Shown: positions 53,976 through 64,000 of the stretch, one piece after another
How the letters are laid out: each line of letters starts with the position of its first letter
Numbering within the stretch: the stretch's first letter is position 1
NCBI GenBank assembly: GCA_008638375.1
Contig: CM018035.1
Coordinates: 39,484,254-39,548,253, forward strand
Source: Nyssa sinensis
Lineage: Eukaryota; Streptophyta; Magnoliopsida; Cornales; Nyssaceae
Length of the DNA stretch: 64,000 nucleotides
Direction of reading: 5' to 3'
The notes under the pieces: generated by a model
Databases searched by the model: none
Told to the model about the DNA's origin: nothing
What the model saw: the letters and a program-made list of their open reading frames with translations, nothing else
Position numbers and translations under genes: made by a program

Positions 53976-56304
53976 CAATCTCTTTACATTTTACACGTTA
54001 GAGGGTAGAGAAGCAAAGGGCGGTGGAAAGCAGTCCAAGAAAATGGCAAATAAGGTAGGAAGAGAGAGAAAATGGTGGCTGCAAATTGGTGTGTCAAGTG
54101 GGAAATTTTTTCTATAAATACCGAAGGGAGTTTTGAGAGAAGTAAGAAAAACAATAAGGAAATCAAGAAGCTGAGGCCAATAAGAGGAGTTTGGAGGATT
54201 CAGAAGTGGGAACTAAAGTGGTTCAGAGAGATACTGCAAGCCAGAAATTGAGAAAATAAGGTGAGTTTGTCAAGTTCCTGTTTTTACGATTCAAAGCATG
54301 AAACTAGGTTTTATTGATAGGGTCTGAATCAACATGAAATGGGGAGTAATTATGTAACACCCCGACCTGAATATGGGATCATCAAGTCGTGGGTTATATA
54401 TTGGTTATCGAGGCCTTGAGTAACGGGGTTGGTTTCGACCCCGACGCGTGGACTTTTAGGAATAGTCCTGAAAACTCAGGACGACTGTACATCACTTTCG
54501 TTGCAATTACCAACCTGTTTCGGTTAGTTCCACAGTGATTGTAGAATTTCACGACAACCGTCGGCCATTGATACGAGTGTAAGATACGGGCATGCATTTC
54601 GAGGTTATGAAAAATTATTGCAAAGATAATTACACTTAAGAGAAAAATTAATTAATTTAACATTATTAATTAATTTAATATAAGGAATTAATTGTTAGAT
54701 ATAATAAATAGAAAAATATTAAAACACACACATACACACATTAAAGGTGTGTTGTGTGTCGGTGGCCAAGTATGTATGCACATTGTAAGCATACATGTGA
54801 GCATACAAGAAAAATCAAATATATATATATATATATATATATATCTAAATAACTTAAGTATATGAAATTGATTATTAGAAAATACACACACTAAAGGTGT
54901 ATTGTGTGTATATAAATGGCCAAGTGTATGTATATATGCATGTGTATACATGGATAATTAAATATATATATATATATATATGTTATATGAAGGCATGCAA
55001 ATATCCAAGGTGTAATAAGAGTGTGTGTGTGCAGAATAGTGGGCTGGTGGGTACTGTGTGTGTGTGTACCCAAATGTGTGTTAGTGTGTGTGAGTTACAT
55101 TGTATGTATAAATATATATTTATGCAAAACAAAAACACCACACACACACCCGGCCAAGATGGCCTGCCCAAAACAGTAGAGTAGAAGAAGCACTCATTAT
55201 GGGTGCTACAACAAGCAAGAGGAAAACTTAGTTGGTGGGGAAATTAGAAAATAATCATACACACACCTATATACAAATATACATATTGTTTACACACACA
55301 CCACCACATTCAGTCATTGAGAGGAAGAGAGAAGAGTTTCTGAGAAGAAAGAAGAAGGATTAGAAGGGTAGAGGATCAACAATCACAACCCAAAAAGGTG
55401 AGAATACATGAAACTATCAATTTTCTCTCTCTAGAATTTTCCTACGTATAAATTGTTTTAAGCTTTAATTCATGTATATATGATGTTTAAGGTGTATCTA
55501 AACTTAGATAAGCATGAAATTGGAGCCTAAAAACGATCTAAAACACCATACCATGAACGACAGCCATTGGAGGACCTTGCTTACAGCAGGTTTGAACCCA
55601 TCAAAACCAAACTCCATTTGGTTTATCAAGACTTTAACTAGACCCTACAAGCATGCTAGAAACCCTTATGGTGATCAAAAAGCTTGAGAAATAACCATGG
55701 AAATAAGAGTTGCAGGTTTTGGGTTTGAAACCCAATCCCTCAAATTCGATGTAAAACTCACCTTTATGAACGGGAAATGAAATCTTATGGAAAGAGAAGC
55801 ACAACCGAACAAACCCCATGAAATTTGGTTAAAAAATGAGCATGTAGGACTGAGTTGCAGGTTTGATTATCAAACCTTCAACCGAGCTGAATAAGACTTA
55901 TTTAATCCTTAAAACGAATGCCAACATGATTCTTGATGCCTTAGGAACATTTCTGTTTGAAAACAGTAAGGATTTAGAGAGCCAAAACACACGAAATTGA
56001 AGAAGAAGAAAACCAGAAAACTAGGGCAACAGTAGAGAAAACAGTGGAGAAGACGATGAGTTGACTCAGTGTTTGAATTGAGTCACGCGAGTTGACTCGG
56101 ACACGTGTCATGACGAGAATAGGGCCACCGCATAAGTGAGACGACGTCGTTTTGCTTAAGGGTTTTAAAACCCTGATTCAGTTCGTTTGGTTACGCGTAT
56201 ATGGGCTCAATTTAATATCTTGTACGCGGTTTAGATAGCCTATATGAGTTTATTACCCTTATCCACCGTTTGGTTTAAGAAAACAGGAAAAAATAAAAAG
56301 GGCG

Positions 56305-56370
56305 TAAGCCTTGGGGTTCGAACCCTCACCCTCACGTGCCAAAACCCTCGCCTTTTCTACTCGGCCACAC
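56305..56370 (-). other. tRNA-like module in LTR copy d (first)
   Basis: On the minus strand an A-box-like GTGGCCGAGTAGAA and a perfect B-box GGGTTCGAACCC (about 56313-56324) are spaced as in tRNA-Leu/Ser-like genes. The acceptor stem does not pair. It is antisense to the LTR. Confidence 0.6.
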
Positions 56371-56459
56371 ACACGCACGCATGTGTACATATGTGGGGCA
56401 AGATATGTATATATTATAAAATTAATATTTATAAAATCAAAGAAAAATAAAAAGGTGCA

Positions 56460-56535
56460 TTTTGCACCTAGCAGGACTCAAACGTAGTATCTTTTGGGGG
56501 GGCAGGTGACACGCTGGGCAGCGTGCCACTCATTT
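56460..56535 (-). other. tRNA-like module in LTR copy d (second)
   Basis: Minus strand: TGGCACGCTGCCCAGCGTG and GTTTGAGTCCTGC (B-box-like, 56473-56482). Weaker than the first module. Same order and orientation as the pair in copy a. Confidence 0.45.
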
Positions 56536-56679
56536 CATCCGACCTTATTATGCAACCGAAACATATATATATATATATATATCAAGTTAATTAAATTAAA
56601 TTAAATTAAAATTATTTAATTAAATTAAATAGTCAAAAATTGCCCGTTGTCTAAATTTAACAAGTTATTTATGTATTCT

Positions 56680-57010
56680 TACTATCTCGGACCTCCTGAG
56701 TCCAATGGTGAGGTCCACGACACAAGACGAGGTCCCAAAAAATTTAAGACCCGTAAAAATGTCAAAATGACCAAATTGCCCCTACTGCTACCAAACCCAA
56801 ACAGAGTCCCGTGAAAGTCTAAGTTAACTTTCTTCGACATCCCAGACTCAATGGTGGAGTCCAAATTACGAAACGAAGTACGAAAAATTATGACATGTAA
56901 ATAGGTAAATGACCATTTTTTCCCTTTTAAATATAAAAGTTCAAATTAAATTCTAAGAAAGCCTAAACTGACTTTCTTCGACGTTCCGGACTTAGTGGTA
57001 GAGTCTATTC
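56680..57010 (+). repeat. ~145-bp repeat, three units, in LTR copy d
   Basis: Units begin near 56690, 56835 and 56980 with TTCGAC(A/G)T(C/T)CC..GACT..ATGGTGGAGTCC-type blocks and share GACCAAATTGCCCCTA. Reverse copies occur in copy a (26400-26620) and copy e (63935-64000). Confidence 0.75.
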
Positions 57011-59609
57011 AACCAAAAGAGATGTCTAAAATAAAAAGACATAAAATTTGATGAATAGCATCAGTTAGGTAGCCATAAACTAAAATACTGCTGAAGTACA
57101 AAAACTAAGGCACGTATGTTGAAATGAAATATGGAAAGACACGACACGTAAACGTGTGAAGTGATTAAATTTAATTTAAAGTTAATGGAGCTACCGGAAG
57201 AGTATAATTTTAAAATAAAATTTATTTCCCTAGCACGCTAAATTGTGTTTTAGACAAAAAGAAATTACAAGTAGACAAACATGGATAAGAAACCAGAGAA
57301 ATTTACGATCATGACTAAGGCTCAAAGGTCGACCGACAAAAAACAACAAGAGTTCCTTGCAGACTTATTATGGCAAAAAAAAAATGATTGCCAAGAAGAT
57401 AAAGATTGCCCAGTCAACCGAGATCGTTTCGGTTAGACCATTCATATACAAAACCCCAACGAAGGCAATGCTTGCTGAAGCAAAAATTAAGGAGCAAGAG
57501 AACACTGAAACTTTAAGTGAATGGCTTCAAAGGTAATATTTATTTATTATTAAAGAAACTAGATATGTAGTACAATTATAATTAGGCTAATTTTAAAGTC
57601 AGGCCTACATAGTCTAAAGGTGGATTTAAATCACAAGTTGATTTGAATGTGTGTGAAGTTTAAGAGATTTTCCTAAACTATTTTAGGTTGAAAAGAAGTA
57701 AAGGAAAAAGGAAAAGCAGCACAATAGAGCCAGCTTGAAAAAGTATAAGGTGAGTAACCCTGTGTTTGAAGTGGAGATTTAACTCCATATATTTGAAGAA
57801 GTTTTAAGTTTAAGTTATGTGAAGCATTTGAATATCAAATTCAGTTTTATTACAATTCCTGTTTTAAATTATTCTGTTACGATATGCTTGTTAAATGTTT
57901 TTATATTCAGCTATTTTCTTGGGAATGTTTAGCATGTCGGGGTAAAATGCAAATCTCTTTAAATATTCTGAATTTGATTATTACAAGTATTTGAAGTCCT
58001 ATTGCAGAAGCTATATATTTCATGTTTTAAATATTCATGAAAAGTATCCATTGAAGAAGCCATGTGATAAATGTTTTACAAGATAAATGGTAATTAAGTA
58101 CCGCGTGTGAAGTTAAAATCCCTTGGGATTCAACTATGACACGAAGTCGGCGTTGATATTCTTTGGAATTCAACTATGACACGAACAAATGCCCGGTAGC
58201 AGGATCTAATCCCCCAAGCCAATGAGATCGTTAGCATTGACAGTAAAATGGGAGTCTGGTTCGAAACAGATTCCACCTAATTAAGGAGAAAAGATGACAA
58301 ATGATTTTGAAAATGGAAGCAGGTTTTTACCCACATTTTATTATACATGTTTATATGTCTTTGAAGTGCATATACTCTACTCGAAGAAATGTATGTTAGC
58401 TTGAATATTTTACATGTTTTCAAAGCTATCTGTTTTAAGAATGCATATACTCTGTGTTCTAAATGTACGAGCAATTGGTGGTGAGTATTTTATAAACTCT
58501 CATGTGCTAAACCATTACCAATTGAAAATCCCATGACAAGTACAGGAATTACTCACAAGCTTAGATTAGCGGCAGTTTTGATTTGAGGACGATGATGATG
58601 AATCTGCCATTTTTGGGAAGTCATGTTCAAGTAGCTCTTTTGTCTAGCACTACGAACTTTAAGTATGAATTCTTGTATTAGTAAAGTGGTACACCGATAT
58701 GTATTAAGCCCCACGGGGCAACTGAATTATGATTGTAATTATAAAGTCCTTTAAGTTTTGTTATGCTCTGAATGTATGATCATGTATACCGCAATGTGAA
58801 GAGTGGTAGTATAGGACGGATGTGCAAATTTTAAAATGAGAAAAGAAAAAAAAAAGTTTTTCACGGTTCCGCAAACCACATGTCGCACATCTATTCGATA
58901 CCGTTGTGTATGCGAGCCTTGTCTTGAGGCCTTCGGGCCGAAGGACGGCGGTCGTGACTCGAGATCCGCAAAGGGTGGATTTCGGGTCATGACAAATTAG
59001 GAAAAAGAATAAGAGGAAATAAAGCAAAAATGAAGGAAATATAGGCAGTTGCAGGTTGTTAGAATAATTCGGGTTATAGGAATTTTATGCATAAAATCTG
59101 GTTTTATGAATGTAGAAATGTTAGAAATGGATTCTTATCATGTTTAGAATCAAATTGGGGCTTGGATAGTGACTCAGAAGTCACAAAATAGGAAGGAAAG
59201 GCTTGGCTGAAAAATCGGCCGGAGTTACTGTTCCCTCTATTCGTGGGGTTAGGGTGATCCAAATGGAAAACCAAGGTTAGATTCATGACCCCCATGAGAT
59301 TGTGAAGGGAACCACATTGAGAAAGATTGGAAAATCGATCGAAAAAAGGTCATCGGTGCCGAAAAGGACACCAAAGACTGGCTGGAGAAGATGATGTACA
59401 ATGACTATTAAACAGTGTCGTATTCAGGGGTTTTGCATCGATACTGCGTCATTTTTGAGATTACTATTTTAATTATATATATATACATATTGGATTGTTT
59501 GGTTGCTAGTTAAGAAATTGATTGGATATACTGAATAGGGATGAGGTTATCTTGTCCATGTTTTAAACTGTAGTCCGCTATTTGGCTTTAAAGATTAAGA
59601 AAAAAATAT

Positions 59610-59705
59610 ACGCAGGGGCTGCTACCCCCATGGTTTGAAACCCGAACCAAAGGCAAGGAAGGATTCTGACATGGGTACACGGACCACCATGCCACCGAGG
59701 CGCGT
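59610..59705 (-). other. tRNA-like module in LTR copy c
   Basis: Minus strand: TCGGTGGCATGGTGGTC (A-box-like, 59682-59698) and GGGTTTCAAACC (B-box-like, 59632-59643). A single module in this copy, antisense to the LTR. Confidence 0.45.
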
Positions 59706-61293
59706 GTGATCCTATTTCACCAAAGTAAATATATATTATATAATTAGTTAATTAATTAAATAAATAAATAAATGAAATAAATTAATTAATTAGAATAAAT
59801 AAGATAATTGATACGTAATCCAAGATAAATGAATAAATAGTGTTTTCTTATTATTTCGGATATTCTAAAGTCAATGGAAGAGTCTGTTTTACGAGATAGA
59901 GTCCCAAAAATAAAGACCTGTAGAAATGCTAAATGACCATAATGCCCCTAATAGTACCCAAACCCAAATAGAAGTCCGCGAAAGGCTAAACCGACTTTCT
60001 TTGGCATTCTAGACTCAATAATAGAGTTTAAATTAGTGAAAGAGATACTTATAGTAACAAGGTATAAAATTTGATGAATAATATTAAAATTGAGACGTGT
60101 TTACTGATATATAGGAAACTCGAAAGGAAAGGAAAAAGTCACTTGATATTGATATAGGAACACATTGAAAATGTAAGTAAAACCTAATCTCTCACATGTG
60201 GTATTTCCAAGCCATATTTGTTCCATTATTGTTGAATTTGTACTCTTGAACGTACCAAATTTTATTATTTTCCACAATGTGATATTGTTCTATCTTGTGG
60301 ACATTTATTAACTGCTATATCATTGTTATCTTATTATACCATGCCTTGAAAGGCTTACTGTTATGTCCTTACTGAATGAATGATATTCCATCTTTATACT
60401 CTTATGGAATCACGTATGATCATGATATATTATGAATGCCGGATTTGTGCTCAGTCACAATATCCATTCGATGCTTTCTGATTTACTGGAGACCTACAGG
60501 TCAAGTCTGTGAACGGATATGTGGCAAAATATTGGAGTTTCCATTGGGGGGGTATGTCGGGCCCCAAAACACCGAGGGTGTGCCGAACCTTGGAACAAAG
60601 TAAATGCATCTCTTATGTAATTGATATGACTGCGATTATTGGATGACATTGTTCCCTATGATTTATCTTATACCGAGAGAATATTCCTTATTGAATTGAT
60701 TGTGATCGATTTATTGTGGCAGTACATTCATATTGATAAATTGTTATTGAGAATTTCATATTGATGTCATATTCATTACTCCTTATTGAACATTGTGACC
60801 CCCACTGTTTATTGGCCATTATGGCAATTGTTCTCATTAGCTATTACAAGCATCTCATTTCTTATGATTGACTACCATATTCATATTCATGGATTCATAT
60901 TCTTTTATGATCACCAATACCAGTGTCAGAGATAGGAATTTACTTACTGAGCTTCGTTAGCTCACCCGAAACTTACAAATCTATTTCAGGAAGGAACGCT
61001 GCGAGTCAACAGTAGGAGCTCAAGGAGCATAGGAGAACATTTTGAGAATGCAATAGAGAAGATGTTGTAGTTTCTCCCATGTATTCATCACCTATGGGTG
61101 ATGTTATGTCTGATTTTTATTTTGACAGTTGTAGAACCACATTATGTATTAAAAAGACTTTCGCTGTTTATTATTTTAAATTTTTGGTACATCGCACTTT
61201 ATTATTATGATATAGGAATGGAAAAAGTAGGGATGACCTTAGGGTCAGCTCCGCGACACGAGATCCGCTTAGGGTGAGTTTCGGGTCATGACA

Positions 61294-62421
61294 CTAGCCA
61301 TGTTTATGGGGATTTGGGCCGTTTCCACTGGCCCATAAGATGAAGAAGCTCATCTACTTTGGTCGTCTTGAGGCTGCATCTTCTAATATTAAAAATAAGG
61401 GTATTTGGTAAAGAACATTCACTAGGTTTCTCACAATCATATTATCCCAGAGTTTAAGTTTTATGTGCTTAATATCACTCATATGTTTACTACACAAATT
61501 ACTATAACAATTTTATATTAAACTTAACATATTCAATATATCCATTGCCTGTCCGACCTTTGATTCATAGTTTTTCCTTCCCATCTTTTCTATTTCTCAA
61601 GACTATAAAAGCTATAGGTGTTCAAGAATTGCGATTCTAAATGTAGAAATTCAACTCTTGTATCCTTAAGTATAGCAACTCTTATTTACATTTTAAATAT
61701 CATTTGATATAACAACTTCCTATTTCAATTTTAACTTTTAGTTTACTTTCTATGCAAGAAACTAATCCTAGGTCTTTCAACTTTTATTTAGCAAGTATTA
61801 TTCATATCTATGTATCTTCATGATGTAGCTCAAGTTATAATTCATTTATAGTCTTTAACTATAGGTAGCTAATTTATCTCCTTCTTACTATCATGAATAA
61901 TATCAACAACGTACTTTAATAATTTATCACTAGGTTCAATAGGAGAATGTTTTAGCTTTATTAATATTACTTACTTCTTCTTCGAAGACCAATGTCACAT
62001 GAATTTTTACTCTAGACATGACATGTTCTTTGATTTCTATGTTTTGTAAAACTTGATATTTGATAGGTAAAGTTGAACTTATTCCAATGAATGACCTAAA
62101 CCATGTATGAAGCTTGAAGGATATTTGTATGTAGTTAAATTGCAAAGCATGGAAATTATGTATAAATGTGTGGAGATGAACTCTAAATCATTTCCTAGTA
62201 ACGATTGTAAAATTTAGATCTTTTGGGTTCTTGATGAGAATTAAAGTAGCCTTATGTATCATTAAACATGGGAAGATGTGTATAAAAGAAGTGTCCAGGT
62301 GACTGTAATCATCCTATATAGGTCGTATTAGTGTTTGTTAATGAATGAGTTCAAAGGGGATTAAAAGGATCCCAAAATAACATGTTTAACATGTTAAGCG
62401 ACCAATTCAGTTGATTGCAGA
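61294..62421. other. flank between long-LTR copies, no gene recognised
   Basis: AT-rich. The first ~130 bp continue the sequence interrupted at 53233. Short frames only. Confidence 0.5.
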
Positions 62422-64000
62422 GGTCACAACCCGTAACCTGGTCTATGCAGATTAGGAGCCCACGACTGAGGGCAGTGGCTCATAAGCCATTCCCCCACTA
62501 TAAGATCATAAACACTAAATAATTTAAACATTAAATTGCATGCTATGTCATTAATTAATAAAATCTCATCATCATAGTATAATTGTACATGCTAATATAA
62601 TATAAGTGGTTTAATATAGATCTTCAAATACATAACATACCCAAGACCTAGACACACAGGAGAATTAAGACTATGCTATGCTCAGTCTATTACATTAATA
62701 GCAAAAAGCGCTCATCATACTTGCAAGAGGGCAATCTGTAGCAAGTGGAGCATCTACTCAATATGTATGCCTGATTGTCCTTCTATAATTTGTTGTCTTG
62801 AAAAGAAACCTAACTAGAATAAGCTAACTTAGCTAAGTAAGTAAATTTTCTTACTCTGTCATGGGTCAAGGTTAGTTCAAAAGAAAGGTATGAACAATAC
62901 CAATAAGGATATGATATCACAATAGAAATCAAGGTATACTATGTCATAATAGCTAGTCACCAAAAATGTGAATCATCAGAAATGACCCTTAGGTCCAAAA
63001 AGCACATCCCAAGATAAAGTAATCAAATCAACAATAGGGATTGGCCTGAACAATAATATGCTGCCACAAATCACAAGAAAGGTACACAAGCACATCATTA
63101 ATCAGATGATGTAACAGCAGATAATCCAAGATAGGTTCACAAGACGTATCAAAATCCAAGGAATAAATCATCAAACATATGCATACACAGGCTTGCAAAA
63201 ACATATCGATGATCAAGAATGCGTCATTAGAATATCAATAAATGATATAAGATACTATTAGAATAGATGCTGTCACTGTACAGGGCCCAACATACCCTTA
63301 AAAGTGCTCAAAAGCACTAGAGCTCTCTATAACGTATCGTGTCCTTCATGGACTAAATTGTGTGTTGTGCTCATTACAACAATGGGTAGAATGAGCATTA
63401 TGACTAGCACAACCCCACGTAGATCATTCGTAGCATCTGATGGACATTGTGATAGATCATAATTCTAGGCACTCACAATAATATCATGGCCATCAGAAAT
63501 CCACAAGCGATGTACATATTTGTGGAATAACAAATTCTGAACAGTGAGAAACATAACAATGTTCCAATATCCAAGTAAGTATAGAAATGGGCAAATAATC
63601 ATATGGGATATTGGAAATCAATTTCACAACTATCCATAAGATAGAACAAATATCAAATTGTGGAGTTAATACATATTAGGCATGTATAAGAGTACAAATT
63701 TGGCAACATTAAGGAATAACATTGTGACATGGCTAGGAATTACCACATGTAAGAGTTTGGGTTTTACTTACCTTTAAGACAGTTCTTTCTCTTTCAATAG
63801 GGATTTAGATCGCCTTTCATTTTCCTTTCGAAGTTCCTATTAATCAGTAAACATTTCTCAGTTCAATGCTACGTATAGCTTATTCTTCTAGAACTAGTCA
63901 ATTTCATATATTAACATTTTAAGTATCTTATTTGGTAAAACGGACTCCACCATTGAGTTGGGAACGTCGAAGAAAGTCAATTTAGGCTTTTACAGACTTT
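62422..64000 (-). mobile_element. partial long LTR on the minus strand (copy e)
   Basis: Family motifs appear in reverse: GGTCACAACCCG near 62422 as the probable LTR end, CAGGGCCCAACATACCC (63281-63297) matching GTATGTCGGGCCCC of copy c, a donor-like GGTAAGTAAAACCC at 63761-63772, and ACTCCACCATTGAGTTGG at 63945. The start of this LTR lies beyond the right edge. Confidence 0.6.

Larger units (their letters stand above)
54353..58994 (+). mobile_element. solo LTR of the same family (copy d, nested)
   Basis: 4642 bp from TGTAACACCCCGACCTG to TTTCGGGTCATGACA, with perfect AATTA duplications (54348-54352 and 58995-58999). It lies within copy c in the same orientation. Contains (TA)n at 54821-54845 and 54962-54981, many CA/TG microsatellites, two antisense tRNA-like modules, three ~145-bp repeat units and a donor-like AAGGTGAGTAACCC at 57748. 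Confidence 0.92.
53234..61293 (+). mobile_element. solo LTR of the long-LTR Gypsy family (copy c, outer)
   Basis: Starts TGTAACACCCCGACCC and ends TTTCGGGTCATGACA, flanked by CTAGA (53229-53233) and CTAGC (61294-61298), one mismatch. Without the nested copy it is about 3.4 kb. Carries (TA)n zones (53650-53970), one tRNA-like module (59610-59705), two units of the ~145-bp repeat (59860-60060) and a donor-like ATGTAAGTAAAACC at 60171. No interior region. Confidence 0.82.

Noticed and set aside
53588..55184. Tyr/Ile-rich frames over TATATA tracts
   Set aside because: Products of (TA)n and (CA)n microsatellites in the solo LTRs.
1..64000. CRISPR arrays, bacterial operons, phage or toxin systems
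   Set aside because: All regular repeats found are tandem repeats or LTR structures, and coding signals are plant retrotransposon or spliced plant gene.

Overview
This window looks like nuclear DNA from a dicot plant, probably a woody species with a repeat-rich genome. The evidence is AT-rich non-coding DNA, many (TA)n and (CT)n microsatellites, plant-type LTR retrotransposons, and one spliced gene for a plastid protein. I cannot name the species. There is no sign of bacterial operons, CRISPR arrays, phage, or rRNA/tRNA genes.

The only host gene I can support is on the + strand at 11645-33800. It is an eight-exon alpha/beta hydrolase whose protein matches what I know of plant chlorophyll dephytylase 1 (CLD1). 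Its coding length is only about 1.16 kb, but it spans 22 kb because introns 2 and 5 are packed with transposons. All seven introns have GT-AG borders, and the catalytic Ser, Asp and His are present. Exon 2 has one surplus G in a four-G run (13268-13271). The summed exon length is 3n+1, so as written the gene carries one frameshift. That is either an assembly error or a fresh lesion.

The rest is nested transposable elements. 1-9263: 3' half of a decayed Ty3/Gypsy element of the Tat/Retand type (protease end, RT, RNase H, integrase), then a 62-bp tandem repeat, two antisense ORF units and a 3' LTR. 14750-16586: Mutator-like element with a 9-bp target duplication, in intron 2. About 16620-18800: antisense LINE remnant split by three miniature LTR elements (TRIMs), also in intron 2. 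22218-23851: Ty1/Copia deletion derivative with three LTRs and two truncated interiors inside one ATATA duplication, in intron 5. 24869-28390: solo LTR with AGTTT duplication, and 28768-31865: Gypsy derivative keeping little beyond a retropepsin region, both in intron 5. 34272-44313: complete but dead minus-strand Copia element with CTCAT duplication, inserted 471 bp after the CLD1 stop and itself interrupted by a long-LTR Gypsy element (36917-41895).

45.9-53.0 kb holds a Copia-type gag remnant followed by a Transposase_32-like ORF remnant and purine tracts, without visible RT or integrase. 53234-61293 is a solo LTR carrying a second solo LTR (54353-58994) of the same family. 62422-64000 is a further copy on the minus strand, cut by the window edge. 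Five members of this long-LTR family occur here. They share TGTAAYACCCCG/CATGACA-type ends, a hypervariable (TA)n zone, an internal repeat of about 145 bp and a splice-donor-like motif. In the three copies where I found them, antisense tRNA-like modules are also present.

I found no new defence, biosynthetic or regulatory system. The most interesting observations are the antisense spliced ORF units with duplicated promoters in the Tat element, the tRNA-like modules inside the long LTRs, the tandem three-LTR Copia derivative, the gag plus Transposase_32-like element, and the inflated, apparently frameshifted CLD1 gene.
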